Source: Pseudoxanthomonas sp. CF125 (GTDB lineage: Bacteria > Pseudomonadota > Gammaproteobacteria > Xanthomonadales > Xanthomonadaceae). From it: a DNA stretch of 64,000 bases. Shown piece after piece: positions 33,616 to 42,790 of the stretch. The position numbers were made by a program, and so were the translations under genes. The notes under the pieces were generated by a model, which saw only the letters and a program-made list of their open reading frames with translations, was not told the DNA's origin and ran no database searches. Within the stretch, counting starts at the first letter, position 1. Each line of letters starts with the position of its first letter. The stretch is taken from assembly GCF_900104085.1 (NCBI RefSeq), contig NZ_FNLD01000001.1:1594331-1658330 (forward strand), given 5' to 3'.

Positions 33616-35235
33616 ATGTCCGCTTCCCTCATGTCAGATGTAGCAACCGAAGCCGCGCGCCGCCGCACCTTCGCCATCATTTCCCATCCCGACGCGGGCA
33701 AGACCACGCTGACGGAAAAGCTGCTGCTGTTCGGCGGCGCCATCCAGATGGCCGGATCGGTCAAGGGCCGCAAGGCCGCGCGCCATGCGACCTCGGACTG
33801 GATGGCGCTGGAGAAGGAACGCGGCATCTCGGTCACCTCATCGGTGATGCAGTTCCCGTACGAAGGCCGCATGGTCAACCTGCTGGATACGCCCGGACAC
33901 GCCGATTTCGGCGAGGACACCTACCGTGTGCTCACCGCGGTGGACTCGGCGCTGATGGTGATCGACGTGGCCAAGGGCGTGGAAGAGCGCACCATCAAAC
34001 TGATGGAAGTCTGCCGCCTGCGCGACACGCCCATCATGACCTTCATCAACAAGCTCGACCGCGAGGGCCGCGACCCGATCGAACTGCTGGACGAAGTGGA
34101 AAGCGTGCTCGGCATCCAGTGCGCGCCGGTAACCTGGCCGATCGGCATGGGCTCGCGCCTCAAGGGCGTGGTGCACCTGGTCAGCGGCGAAGTGCATCTG
34201 TACGAACAGGGCCGCAACTTCACCCGCCAGGATTCCACCATCTTCGCCTCGCTGGACGACCCGCAACTGGCCGCACGGCTGGGCGAGAACCTGCTGGCCG
34301 AGCTTCGCGACGAGTTGGAGCTGGTGCAGGGCGCATCGCATGCCTTCGACCTGGACGCCTACCGGGCCGGCAAGCAGACCCCGGTGTTCTTCGGCTCGGC
34401 GGTCAACAACTTCGGCGTACAACCGCTCCTCGACTTCTTCGTCGACCACGCCCCCGCGCCGCAGGCGCACGCGACGACCACGCGCGAAGTGAAGCCGGAC
34501 GAAACCAAGCTCAGCGGCTTCGTGTTCAAGATCCAGGCCAACATGGATCCGATGCATCGCGACCGGGTGGCGTTCATGCGCGTGTGCTCGGGCCGCTTCA
34601 CCGCCGGCATGAAGAGCTTCCACGTGCGCACCGGCAAGGAAATGAAACTGGCCAACGCGCTGACGTTCATGGCCAGCGACCGCGAGATCGCGGTGGAGGC
34701 GTGGCCGGGCGATGTGATCGGCATCCACAACCACGGCACCATTTCCATCGGCGACACCTTCACCGAAGGCGAAGCGATCAGCTTCACCGGCATACCCAAC
34801 TTCGCTCCGGAACTGTTCCGGCGCGCACGCTTGCGCGACCCATTGAAACTGAAGCAGTTGCAGAAGGGCCTGGCGCAATTGAGCGAGGAAGGCGCCACCC
34901 AGTTCTTCCGTCCGCTGATGAGCAACGACCTGATCCTGGGCGCGGTGGGCACGCTGCAGTTCGATGTGGTCGCCTACCGGTTGAAGGACGAATACAGCGT
35001 GGATGCCAGCTTCGAGCCGATCGGCGTGGTGACCGCCCGCTGGGTGCGCTGCGACAATGCGAAGAAGCTAGAGGAGTTCCGCGACAAGAATGCGATGAAC
35101 CTGGCGCTGGATGCGGCAGGCGAACTGGTCTACCTGGCGCCCACGCGCGTCAATCTGCAATTGGCGCAGGAGCGCGCGCCGGATGTGCAGTTCATGGCCA
35201 CGCGCGAGCACGCGCACAGCGTGAGCCTGGATTGA
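33616..35235 (+). CDS. prfC: Peptide chain release factor 3
   Basis: GTPase that recycles RF1/RF2 from the ribosome after termination. 539 residues. G1 [12 protein letters not shown]2 region [18 protein letters not shown]3 [17 protein letters not shown]4 [13 protein letters not shown], then RF3-specific [34 protein letters not shown] and [18 protein letters not shown]. The start may be ATG 33616 or ATG 33631 ([15 protein letters not shown]), neither with a strong ribosome site. Followed after 2 nt by the CPBP protease gene. Confidence 0.97.
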   Translation: MSASLMSDVATEAARRRTFAIISHPDAGKTTLTEKLLLFGGAIQMAGSVKGRKAARHATSDWMALEKERGISVTSSVMQFPYEGRMVNLLDTPGHADFGEDTYRVLTAVDSALMVIDVAKGVEERTIKLMEVCRLRDTPIMTFINKLDREGRDPIELLDEVESVLGIQCAPVTWPIGMGSRLKGVVHLVSGEVHLYEQGRNFTRQDSTIFASLDDPQLAARLGENLLAELRDELELVQGASHAFDLDAYRAGKQTPVFFGSAVNNFGVQPLLDFFVDHAPAPQAHATTTREVKPDETKLSGFVFKIQANMDPMHRDRVAFMRVCSGRFTAGMKSFHVRTGKEMKLANALTFMASDREIAVEAWPGDVIGIHNHGTISIGDTFTEGEAISFTGIPNFAPELFRRARLRDPLKLKQLQKGLAQLSEEGATQFFRPLMSNDLILGAVGTLQFDVVAYRLKDEYSVDASFEPIGVVTARWVRCDNAKKLEEFRDKNAMNLALDAAGELVYLAPTRVNLQLAQERAPDVQFMATREHAHSVSLD

Positions 35236-35237
35236 AC

Positions 35238-36152
35238 ATGCCGGCGGCGGACACGGGGAAGTTCAAGCGGTTCGCGGGCTGGCTGTGGCGCACGCCGTTC
35301 GCGCGCATGGTCCATTTCGCGGTGCTGCTGCTTGCGTTCTCGATGCTGGCCGGCGCCATGAGCAGCGCGTTGCATATTCCTTCCAACAGCCTAAAGACCA
35401 TGGACGCCAACCTGGCTTCCACCGCGCTCACTGTGCTGCCCTGCGTGCTGGCCTACTGGGTGTTGGCGCGTCTTATCGAGCACCGCAAGGTGGACGAACT
35501 GTCGTGGCGAAAATCGCCGCAGTTGCTGTGGGGCGTGCTCGGCGCGTTGGCCTTGTTCGCCCTGTTGACCACGCAACTGTGGGCGGCCGGCGTTTATCGC
35601 ATCACCGGTTACGGCGATGCGCCGCTATGGGTCTTGTTCCTGCTCACTGCAGTAGCGCCCGGCATCACCGAGGAGATCGTCAGCCGCGGCGTTCTGTTCC
35701 GACTCACCGAAGAAGGGCTGGGGACGTGGATCGCATTGGCGGTATCGGCGCTGTTCTTCGGCTTCATGCATGCGTTCAATCCCGGTGCGACCGTATGGAG
35801 TTCGGTGGCCATCTCGATCGAAGCCGGCCTGTTGTTCGGCCTGCTGTACCACGTCACGCGCTCGCTCTGGTGGTGCATAGGCCTGCACGCCGGCTGGAAC
35901 TTCGTACAGGGCGCGGTATTCGGAATCCCGGTCTCAGGCATCAAGGTCGATGGTCTGCTCGATTCGCAGCTGCAAGGGCCGGACTGGCTGGATGGCGGCG
36001 GTTTCGGCGCTGAAGCCTCGGTGCTGACCGTGCTGACCTGCGGCATCGTCAGTTTGCTTCTGCTCCGACATGTGCTGCGTACCGGCAGCGCCATCGCGCC
36101 ATTCTGGAAACGTGAACGGCGTACGGATGCAAGGATTGCTGCGTTGCGGTAA
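35238..36152 (+). CDS. CPBP-family intramembrane glutamic/metalloprotease
   Basis: 304 residues, about eight transmembrane helices. The CAAX-protease (Abi) motif 1 ITEEIVSRGVLFRL, motif 2 FFGFMHAFNPG and motif 3 GLHAGWNFVQGAVFG are all present. Bacterial members cleave small membrane proteins or peptides; some give bacteriocin immunity or regulate signalling. Starts 2 nt after the prfC stop, so probably cotranscribed. Its substrate is not evident. Confidence 0.88.
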   Translation: MPAADTGKFKRFAGWLWRTPFARMVHFAVLLLAFSMLAGAMSSALHIPSNSLKTMDANLASTALTVLPCVLAYWVLARLIEHRKVDELSWRKSPQLLWGVLGALALFALLTTQLWAAGVYRITGYGDAPLWVLFLLTAVAPGITEEIVSRGVLFRLTEEGLGTWIALAVSALFFGFMHAFNPGATVWSSVAISIEAGLLFGLLYHVTRSLWWCIGLHAGWNFVQGAVFGIPVSGIKVDGLLDSQLQGPDWLDGGGFGAEASVLTVLTCGIVSLLLLRHVLRTGSAIAPFWKRERRTDARIAALR

Positions 36153-36162
36153 TTTGCACCGC

Positions 36163-36822
36163 ATGAGCAAGCCACCGTTCGAGGAAAAGATCGATCTGCG
36201 CGACGAACTCGTCAGCGCCCTGACCCATGGCCTGGGCGCGGTCGCGGCATTGGCGGGCGGATCGGTATTGATCACGATGGCGGCGCTGTACGGAGACGCT
36301 TGGCAACTGGGCGCGTCCATCGTATTCGGCGCGACCTTGTTGCTGCTCTACATAGCTTCCACCCTGTACCACTCCATCCAGCATCCGGTCGCCAAGGCGC
36401 GATTGAAGGTGTTCGACCATTGCGCGATCTATCTGCTGATCGCCGGCACCTATACGCCGTTCACGCTCATCGGCCTGCGCGGTCCGTGGGGTTGGGGTCT
36501 GTTCATCGCTATATGGACGCTGGCGGTGTCCGGCGTGGTGTTCAAGCTTTTCTACACCGGCCGATTCAAGCTGCTGTCTACAGCGATCTATATCGCCATG
36601 GGCTGGCTGGTCGTGGTGGCGATCAAGCCGATGCTCACCGCGCTGGACGGCTGGACCTTGGCTTGGCTGCTTGCCGGCGGTCTTTTCTACACCTTGGGCA
36701 CCTACTTCTACCACCGCGAATCGATCCGCTTTTCGCATGCGATCTGGCACATGTTCGTGATCGCCGGCAGCGTCTGCCATTTCGTGGCGGTCACCGCACA
36801 GGTCTTGCTGCCCCGGCTCTAG
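36163..36822 (+). CDS. Hemolysin III / PAQR-family membrane protein (YqfA-like)
   Basis: 219 residues from ATG 36163. Seven hydrophobic helices and the family histidines and acids: DELVSALTHGLGAVAALAG, ASTLYHSIQHPVAKARLKVFDH, the YLLIAGTYTPFTLIGLRGPWG stretch, and ESIRFSHAIWHMFVIAGSVCHF. Despite the name, members are thought to be membrane hydrolases or lipid-state sensors related to PAQR receptors. Follows the CPBP gene by 10 nt. Confidence 0.9.
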   Translation: MSKPPFEEKIDLRDELVSALTHGLGAVAALAGGSVLITMAALYGDAWQLGASIVFGATLLLLYIASTLYHSIQHPVAKARLKVFDHCAIYLLIAGTYTPFTLIGLRGPWGWGLFIAIWTLAVSGVVFKLFYTGRFKLLSTAIYIAMGWLVVVAIKPMLTALDGWTLAWLLAGGLFYTLGTYFYHRESIRFSHAIWHMFVIAGSVCHFVAVTAQVLLPRL

Positions 36823-36879
36823 CCTGCCGCAACATGAACGATTACCGCATGTTTTCGCGGAATCTGAACAAGCGTTTCC

Positions 36880-36885
36880 TATATT
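36880..36885 (+). promoter_or_regulatory. -10-like TATATT six bases before the AsmA-family ATG
   Basis: TATATT-GGAAAC-ATG at 36880-36894. GGAAAC might serve as a weak ribosome site, or the gene may be leaderless. No good -35. Confidence 0.35.
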
Positions 36886-36891
36886 GGAAAC

Positions 36892-38871
36892 ATGGATAAC
36901 GCCGTCCGCGAGCGAACTCCGTTCTTCAAGCGTCCGTTCTTCAAGCGCAGACCGTCGCGTCGTGCGCAGATCGTACTGGGCGTGCTGCTCGCCACGCTGG
37001 TGTTGTTGATCGTGTTGTTCGACTGGAACTGGTTCAAGCGCCCTCTGGAAATGGCGGTGCAAGCCAGCACCGGACGGCAACTGCGTATCGACGGCGACCT
37101 GGACGTGGATCTGGGCAGGGTGACCAGGCTGATGGCCGACCGCATCAGCTTCGCCAACGCGGAATGGTCGAAGGAGCCGATCATGGCCAGCGCGGATCGC
37201 GTGGAGGTCGGCTTCGAAATCTGGCCGCTATTGTTCAAACGCGAGGCGCGAATTCCGGAGATACGCCTTGCCGCGCCCAAGCTACGCCTGGAGACAGGCC
37301 CGCAAGGCATCGGCAACTGGATGTTCGGCGGAGACCCCGATGGCAAACCGGTCCAGTTCCGCCGCATCTGGATCGAAGACGGCCGCTTGCAATTCTTCGA
37401 TACTCCAAAGAAAACCGACATCGATATCGCCGTCAACAGCGTGCAAGCGCAGGGCAAGAGCGCACAGGGAAAGAACACGGCGCCGCCCATCGAGATCAAG
37501 GGCAAGGGCCGCTGGACCGGCAACGCGTTCACTGTTTCCGGTCGCGCCGAATCGCCGCTGGAGCTGAGCAACAGCGAGCAGCCTTATCGCATCGATCTGC
37601 GCGCGGACGCCGGGCCGACCCGGGCGCACGCTCGCGGCAATCTGCTCAATCCATTCGAGCTTCGCTACTTCAATCTGCAATTCACCCTCGCCGGACGCGA
37701 CATGGAAGATCTGTATCCGCTGATCGGCATCGCCACTCCCTCCACTCCTCCCTACAAGCTGGATGGCCGCCTGATACGCAAGGCCGACCACTGGCGCTAC
37801 CAGGATTTCACCGGCGTGGTAGGCGACAGCGATCTGAGCGGCACCGCCAACGTGACCTTGGGCCGCAAGCGCCCGTTGCTGGAAGCGGACCTGATCTCCA
37901 AGCGATTGGACCTGGACGATCTGGCCGGCTTCCTGGGCGCTCCGCCACAGGCCGGCGGCAATGAAACCACCAATCCGGAGTTGGAGGCGCAAGCGCTGCA
38001 GCTTGCCGCCGACACCCGCGTACTGCCCGACAAGCCGTACGATCTGGGCAAGCTGCGTTCGATGGATGCGGACGTGCGCCTGAACGCCCACCGCATCAAC
38101 GCGCCCAGCCTGCCGCTGGACGACATGGACGCGCATCTCAAGCTCAATGACGGCATCCTGGAACTAGCGCCTCTTAATTTCGGCGTTGCCGGCGGCGATA
38201 TCCGCTCCAACATCCGCATGGACGCGCGCGAAGCGCTGATACGCACGCGCGCGCAGGTGTCGGCGCGGCGCTTGAAATTGTCCAAACTCTTTCCCGATGC
38301 GAAGTTGACCCAAGACGCGGTGGGCCTGATAGGCGGCGATATCGTCATCGCCGGCACCGGCAATTCCATCGCCGCGATGCTCGGAAGCGCCGACGGCGAT
38401 ATAGCGCTGGGTATGGGCCACGGACAGATCAGCAACCTGCTGATGGAACTGGCCGGCCTCGATATCGCCGAAGCGCTCAAGTTTCTGGTCACCAAGGACC
38501 GCTTGGTGCCCATTCGCTGCGCATTCGGCGATTTCGCGGTGAAGGACGGGCTGATGCAATCGCGGGCGCTGGCCTTCGACACCGAAGACACCATCATCGT
38601 GGGCCAGGGCAATATCAGCTTGAAAGACGAAACGCTGGACCTGGAACTGCGGCCGCGACCCAAGGACCGCAGCATCCTGGCGCTGCGCTCGCCGCTGGTA
38701 GTCGGCGGTACGTTCAAGGATCCGTCGTTCCGCCCGGATTTCAAACGCCTGGGACTACGCGGCGCGCTGGCCGTGACGCTGGGCAGCATCGCCCCGCCGG
38801 CCGCTCTACTGGCGACGTTGGAATTGGGGCCGGGGAAAGACAGCAGTTGTGGCGGCAGGTATGCCAAGTAG
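36892..38871 (+). CDS. AsmA-family inner-membrane-anchored protein
   Basis: 659 residues. Basic N-terminus with a tandem FFKRPFFKRR, one transmembrane helix (VLGVLLATLVLLIVLFDWNW, about 27-46), then a long periplasmic beta-rich region of the AsmA/VPS13-like repeating-groove type: STGRQLRIDGDLDVDLG, RIPEIRLAAPKLRLETGPQG, GVVGDSDLSGTANVTLG, and the C-terminal AsmA domain around LDLELRPRPKDRSILALRSP and GTFKDPSFRPDF. Proteins of this family help carry phospholipids across the periplasm or affect outer-membrane assembly. Monocistronic by spacing; its stop lies just before the attC element. Confidence 0.9.
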   Translation: MDNAVRERTPFFKRPFFKRRPSRRAQIVLGVLLATLVLLIVLFDWNWFKRPLEMAVQASTGRQLRIDGDLDVDLGRVTRLMADRISFANAEWSKEPIMASADRVEVGFEIWPLLFKREARIPEIRLAAPKLRLETGPQGIGNWMFGGDPDGKPVQFRRIWIEDGRLQFFDTPKKTDIDIAVNSVQAQGKSAQGKNTAPPIEIKGKGRWTGNAFTVSGRAESPLELSNSEQPYRIDLRADAGPTRAHARGNLLNPFELRYFNLQFTLAGRDMEDLYPLIGIATPSTPPYKLDGRLIRKADHWRYQDFTGVVGDSDLSGTANVTLGRKRPLLEADLISKRLDLDDLAGFLGAPPQAGGNETTNPELEAQALQLAADTRVLPDKPYDLGKLRSMDADVRLNAHRINAPSLPLDDMDAHLKLNDGILELAPLNFGVAGGDIRSNIRMDAREALIRTRAQVSARRLKLSKLFPDAKLTQDAVGLIGGDIVIAGTGNSIAAMLGSADGDIALGMGHGQISNLLMELAGLDIAEALKFLVTKDRLVPIRCAFGDFAVKDGLMQSRALAFDTEDTIIVGQGNISLKDETLDLELRPRPKDRSILALRSPLVVGGTFKDPSFRPDFKRLGLRGALAVTLGSIAPPAALLATLELGPGKDSSCGGRYAK

Positions 38872-38889
38872 AATGTGCTAACTGGCGCT

Positions 38890-39007
38890 GCTCAACGCTT
38901 GAACTAAGCCAACTTGCGTCAGGACGACAACTGAGCGTGGATATAACCGAAGGCGCGCACGTAGACGCCGCCGCTGATGCGGGTTCGGCTCCAATGAACT
39001 GTTAGGC
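38890..39007 (-). other. Integron attC recombination site
   Basis: On the minus strand: R'' GCCTAAC (39007-39001), L'' AGTTCATTGGAGCC (39000-38987), a 76-nt central part, L' GGCTTAGTTCAAGC (38910-38897), R' GTTGAGC (38896-38890). R' fits the GTTRRRY rule, and the right half closely resembles the classical aadA-cassette attC (GGCTTAACTCAAGCGTTAG). Length 118 nt is in the normal range. It lies after the stop of the 39039-39266 gene, in the correct orientation for a cassette. Confidence 0.82.
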
Positions 39008-39282
39008 GCATGCCAGCACCAAACCGTGTACACGCTCATCAGAAGCTCCAGAACGCATCTTTTAGCTCAGTCCAAAACTTGCGCAGCTTTTTGCGATCCT
39101 TGCCAAAGATTACAACACGGAGCAACTCAACCAGCACCGCGAGCAGAAGTACCAGAACCACTATGAAATAGAGGCCATCACCAAAGAGGTATGCGCCAAT
39201 ACCCAGCGCCAACCCCAAAACGAAGAGCCCTGCAACATATTTTGCCTCTCCCTCCATCATCGGCATGCCCAGAAGCGCCTAA
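38896..39282 (-). mobile_element. Solitary integron gene cassette (387 bp)
   Basis: Bounded by recombination points G/TTAGGC (minus strand, 39283/39282) and G/TTGAGC (38896/38895). It contains one small gene followed by its attC, nothing else, which is textbook cassette layout. No integrase gene or second attC is visible in the window, so this is an isolated cassette rather than an array. It is oriented so that the cassette gene reads with the mtgA-GT-CBS genes and could be expressed by read-through. Confidence 0.78.
39039..39266 (-). CDS. Cassette-encoded small membrane protein, unknown
   Basis: 75 residues (Met1, Met3 and Met4 are all possible starts). Two hydrophobic helices: KYVAGLFVLGLALGIGAYLF (about 9-28) and GLYFIVVLVLLLAVLVELLR (about 31-50). 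The tail is basic then amphipathic: VVIFGKDRKKLRKFWTELKD, ending FWSF. Base composition is clearly AT-richer than the flanking genes, as usual for cassette genes. No ribosome site precedes it inside the cassette. No family recognised; it might be an immunity-like, stress or toxin-antitoxin membrane peptide, but nothing in the sequence decides. Confidence 0.7.
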   Translation of the reverse strand: MPMMEGEAKYVAGLFVLGLALGIGAYLFGDGLYFIVVLVLLLAVLVELLRVVIFGKDRKKLRKFWTELKDAFWSF

Positions 39283-39707
39283 CTAGCGATATACCGCTGC
39301 AACTGATCCAATTGAACCTTCTGATCCTCGATCACCGCCTTGACCAGATCGCCGATCGAGATCACCCCGATCACCTCGCCGTCCTCCATTACGGGCAGAT
39401 GGCGGATGCGGTGATCGGTCACCAACTGCATGCAGTGTTCGACCGTATGGTTGGGTCCGACCGTGATCACGCCCGCGGTCATGATGTCGCGCACCGAGGT
39501 ATCGGCCGACGAACGGCCGTGCAGCACCACTTTGCGCGCGTAGTCACGCTCGGAGACGATGCCGGCCAGTCTTGCGCCGTCCATCACCAGCACCGCCCCC
39601 ACGCTCTTCTCGGCCATCAGGCGGATGGCGTCGATCACCGCATCGCCCGGCGCGACCGCGAAGACCTCAGGAGTCTTGTTTCCCAACAGTTGGCGTAGCG
39701 TGTGCAT
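39279..39707 (-). CDS. CBS-domain pair protein
   Basis: 142 residues, two CBS motifs (about 9-62 and 73-130): PGDAVIDAIRLMAEKSVGAV, GIVSERDYARKVVLHGRSS, IMTAGVITVGPNHTVEHCM and RHLPVMEDGEVIGVISIGDL. CBS pairs bind adenosine nucleotides and regulate partner proteins. AAGGAGAG precedes the ATG at 39707. The stop codon TAG falls inside the GTTAGGC core where the integron cassette joins; without the cassette the codon would read TGA, so the protein end is unchanged. Overlaps the glycosyltransferase gene end by 41 nt. Confidence 0.92.
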   Translation of the reverse strand: MHTLRQLLGNKTPEVFAVAPGDAVIDAIRLMAEKSVGAVLVMDGARLAGIVSERDYARKVVLHGRSSADTSVRDIMTAGVITVGPNHTVEHCMQLVTDHRIRHLPVMEDGEVIGVISIGDLVKAVIEDQKVQLDQLQRYIAS

Positions 39708-40695
39708 CGAGCTCTCCTTTGGTGTCGGGTTGCTGCGATGAGAATACTCCTCCTGCGCCCGGTTGCCAGATGTCCACCAGATACAGTGGCCGCTGCTTGG
39801 CTTCGTCGTACAGCCGGCCCAGGTATTCGCCTATCAATCCCAGCGCCATCAGCTGGATGCCGCCCAGGAACAGGATCACCACCATCATCGTGGGCCAACC
39901 CGCCACACGGTCGCCGTACAAGGCGGCCTTGACCATGATCCAGACCGCGAATACGAAAGAGAAAGCCGCGGTCAGCAGACCGAAATAGGTGGCTACGCGC
40001 AACGGCGCGGTGGAGAAACTGGTGATTCCTTCCAGCGCGAAGTTCCACAATTTCCAGAGGCCGAAATTGCTGCGTCCCGCAAGGCGCGCGTCGCGGCGAT
40101 AGGGAATGGCGATCTGGTTGAAGCCCACCCAGCCGAACAGCCCCTTCATGAAACGGTGCCGTTCGCGCAATTGCCGCAAGGCGGCCAGCGCCCGCGGCGA
40201 AAGCAGGCGGAAATCGCCGGTATCGGCCGGAATGGGAGTCTTGGACAGGCGCCCGATCACCCGGTAGAAACCGGCCGCGGTGGCACGCTTCAACCAGCCC
40301 TCGCCCTCGCGCTGGATACGCGTACCGTGCACATCATCGTAACCCTCGCGCCACTTCGAAACGAACTGCGGAATCAGCTCCGGCGGATCCTGCCCGTCAG
40401 CGTCGAGGATGAGCACCGCGCCAGTTTCGACCTGGTCCAGGGCCGCGGTCAGCGCCAGTTCCTTGCCGAAATTCCGCGACAGACGCAACAAGGAAACGCT
40501 TGGATCGTGCCAGGCCAGGCGCTGCATCGCTTCCCAGGTGCCATCGGTGCTGCCGTCGTCCACGTACAGCACCCGACCCTCCACGCCATCCAGCTGTTGC
40601 AGCACCGCGGCGATGCGTGGGTGCAGCACAGGCAGCGCCTCGGCCTCGTTGCGCGCGGCCACCACTACGGTGAGGCGATCCTGATCGTGGGACAT
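39667..40695 (-). CDS. Membrane-anchored family 2 glycosyltransferase (GtrB/DPM1-like)
   Basis: 342 residues. GT-A domain: LTVVVAARNEAEALPVLHPR, VLYVDDGSTDGTWEAM, SRNFGKELALTAALDQV, the DADGQDPPEL metal site, PADTGDFRLLSPRAL and RHRFMKGLFGWVG. Two C-terminal transmembrane helices (VATYFGLLTAAFSFVFAVW and TMMVVILFLGGIQLMALGLI). Such enzymes transfer glucose or similar sugars onto undecaprenyl phosphate for O-antigen or lipid A decoration; donor and target unknown. Starts 2 nt after the mtgA stop and overlaps the CBS gene. Confidence 0.92.
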   Translation of the reverse strand: MSHDQDRLTVVVAARNEAEALPVLHPRIAAVLQQLDGVEGRVLYVDDGSTDGTWEAMQRLAWHDPSVSLLRLSRNFGKELALTAALDQVETGAVLILDADGQDPPELIPQFVSKWREGYDDVHGTRIQREGEGWLKRATAAGFYRVIGRLSKTPIPADTGDFRLLSPRALAALRQLRERHRFMKGLFGWVGFNQIAIPYRRDARLAGRSNFGLWKLWNFALEGITSFSTAPLRVATYFGLLTAAFSFVFAVWIMVKAALYGDRVAGWPTMMVVILFLGGIQLMALGLIGEYLGRLYDEAKQRPLYLVDIWQPGAGGVFSSQQPDTKGELDAHATPTVGKQDS

Positions 40696-40697
40696 TC

Positions 40698-41477
40698 TCA
40701 ATCCAGTGACTGCAGGTAGCCCGGGCCGCCGATTTGCCGCGCCTGCCGCTGGATCCAGTTTGCGCGTCGCTGCACGAAGGGTCCGGGGCGGGCAACACTG
40801 TAGCGTCTCGGGGCAGGCAGCACCGCGGCCAGCCGGGCGCTTTCGGCCGGGGACAAGCGGCTCGCGTCCTTGCGCCAATAGCTGCGCGACGCCGCTTGCG
40901 CGCCATAGATGCCGTCGCCGAACTCGGCGATGTTGGCGTAGACCTCCAGGATGCGGGTCTTCGGCCACATCAGCTCGATCAGCAGCGTGTACCAGGCTTC
41001 GATGCCTTTGCGCACCCAGCTGCGGCCCTGCCACAGGAACAGGTTCTTGGCGACCTGCTGGCTGACCGTGCTCGCGCCGCGCACCTTGCGACCTTTGGCG
41101 TTGTTGGCGCGGGCTTTCTCTATCGCCTTGAAATCGAAACCGCGGTGGGTGGCGAAATTCTGATCCTCCGCGGCCACCATGGCGACCGGCAGGCTGGGTG
41201 AGATCCGATCGATATCGCGCCAATCGTAGGCCACCCGAAAGCCCATCTCGCCCGCGCCCCACGCCTCGAACTGGCGGGCCATCATGAATGCGGAGAAAGG
41301 CGGATCGACGAAGCGCAGCACGGCCACTTGCAGGATGCTGGCCGCGGCGAACAGGAACGGCAACGCCAGCAGCCAGCGCAGCCAGCGACGGGATCGGGTT
41401 CGTCCGGGAAAAGGAGGGTCGATGGCGTAGGTTCCTGGCGGTTTGAACTCTTGCCGCAATGTTAACCTTTCGCTCAT
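40698..41477 (-). CDS. mtgA: Monofunctional peptidoglycan glycosyltransferase
   Basis: Polymerises lipid II into glycan strands (GT51, no transpeptidase). 259 residues. Transmembrane helix [20 protein letters not shown], then catalytic Glu in [75 protein letters not shown] and the second signature [20 protein letters not shown]. The ATG at 41477 lacks a ribosome site; the TTG six codons in (41459) has GAAAGG in front and may be the real start. The upstream gene diverges only 26 nt away. Confidence 0.95.
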   Translation of the reverse strand: MSERLTLRQEFKPPGTYAIDPPFPGRTRSRRWLRWLLALPFLFAAASILQVAVLRFVDPPFSAFMMARQFEAWGAGEMGFRVAYDWRDIDRISPSLPVAMVAAEDQNFATHRGFDFKAIEKARANNAKGRKVRGASTVSQQVAKNLFLWQGRSWVRKGIEAWYTLLIELMWPKTRILEVYANIAEFGDGIYGAQAASRSYWRKDASRLSPAESARLAAVLPAPRRYSVARPGPFVQRRANWIQRQARQIGGPGYLQSLD

Positions 41478-41503
41478 CGTGATGACTGCATCGAAGGGTG
41501 GCT

Positions 41504-42790
41504 ATGCAAGAACAAGACCGGATAGCCGCCCTGATGACGGAAGCCGACCAAATGTCTATGCGCGGCCAGTCCGAGGCGGCCGTCAGCCGGTGGAAGCAGG
41601 TCCTGGACATAGAGCCCGACTACCCGCCGGCGCTCAATCTCATTGGCGTCTACAGCATGGCACGGGGCGATTTCGCGCTGGCCCGCGACTATCTGCTGCG
41701 GGCCGTAGCCGCGGCCCCCAAATTCGCCATGGCGCATGCCAACCTATCGCGACTGCACAGCGCGCAAGGCGACACCGACGCCGCCCTGGCTTCGATCAAC
41801 CAGGCTATCATCGCCGATCCCACGGCATGGGGCGCCCACATGGAACGGGCGCGGTTGCTCGAAGCCAAGAGTCGGCCCAGGGAAGCGGCGGCCTCATGGG
41901 GAAGAGCGCTGGCTTACATGCCGGAATCGGCCGCGCAGTCGGCGCAATTGCAGCAACTCGTCGCGCAAGCAAGAAAAGCCGTAAGCGACAACCAGAATTC
42001 TCTGCGCGAATTCCTGCAGGACCGCATGCACGGCCTGATGGGCAAAGGAAGCCATCCCGAACTGGAACGCTTCGAGAACTGCCTGGACATCGTGACCGGA
42101 CGTCGTGAATTCGTCACGGCGCGGCCGCTGATGTTGCCTTATCCAAGACTTCCCGCCATTCCTTTTTTCGACACCTCCACTTTCGATTGGGTGCCGGCCA
42201 TGGAAGCGGCTTTCCCCGACATTCTGAGCGAACTGGAGTCGCTGCTGCAGCGGCCCGATCTTTTCGTACCGTACGTGCAAACGCAGGCCGGCAGTCCTAC
42301 CGGGCAGTTCGACGCGCTCGATCGCAACCTGGACTGGGGTGCGCTTTTCCTGTGGAAGAACGGCGCGCGCATCGATTCCAACGCCGATCTATGCCCACGC
42401 ACCGAAGCGGCCATAAGCCGGACGCCGCAGAACATCATTCCCAACCGGGCGCCGGTCGCTTTTTTTTCGGCGCTCCAGCCGGGCACGCATATCCCCCCGC
42501 ACAACGGGGCGACCAATACCCGCCTGACGGTGCATTTGCCCTTGATCGTTCCGCCCGACTGCGGCCTGCGCGTGGGCGGCGAAACCCATGTCTGGCAGCC
42601 CGGGAAGGTGGTCGCGTTCGACGACACCATCACCCATGAGGCATGGAACTACAGCGACCGCCTTCGCGTCGTGCTGATCTTCGACGTCTGGCATCCCATG
42701 CTTACGCCACTTGAACGGCAGTTGGTCGCCCATACCGTTGAGAGCATCATGACTTTTTACGGCGACAACGCCGATCTCGGAGAACTGTGA
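41504..42790 (+). CDS. TPR-aspartyl/asparaginyl beta-hydroxylase fusion
   Basis: 428 residues from ATG 41504 (GAAGG six bases upstream; GTG 41498 is less likely). Residues 1-150 are TPR-like helices (AALMTEADQMSMRGQSEAAV, ALNLIGVYSMARGDFALARD, ANLSRLHSAQGDTDAALASI). The C-terminal part is an Asp/Asn beta-hydroxylase double-stranded helix with iron/oxoglutarate residues in HIPPHNGATNTRLTVHLPL and VAFDDTITHEAWN plus the RVVLIFDVWHP end. Fe(II)/2-oxoglutarate oxygenase; target protein or metabolite unknown. Coupled to hslO by a 4-nt overlap. Confidence 0.85.
   Translation: MQEQDRIAALMTEADQMSMRGQSEAAVSRWKQVLDIEPDYPPALNLIGVYSMARGDFALARDYLLRAVAAAPKFAMAHANLSRLHSAQGDTDAALASINQAIIADPTAWGAHMERARLLEAKSRPREAAASWGRALAYMPESAAQSAQLQQLVAQARKAVSDNQNSLREFLQDRMHGLMGKGSHPELERFENCLDIVTGRREFVTARPLMLPYPRLPAIPFFDTSTFDWVPAMEAAFPDILSELESLLQRPDLFVPYVQTQAGSPTGQFDALDRNLDWGALFLWKNGARIDSNADLCPRTEAAISRTPQNIIPNRAPVAFFSALQPGTHIPPHNGATNTRLTVHLPLIVPPDCGLRVGGETHVWQPGKVVAFDDTITHEAWNYSDRLRVVLIFDVWHPMLTPLERQLVAHTVESIMTFYGDNADLGEL

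Noticed and set aside
33587-33643. 18-codon leader peptide ([18 protein letters not shown]) overlapping prfC
   Set aside because: Possible from the TATAAT transcript, but there is no ribosome site and no attenuator-like composition.
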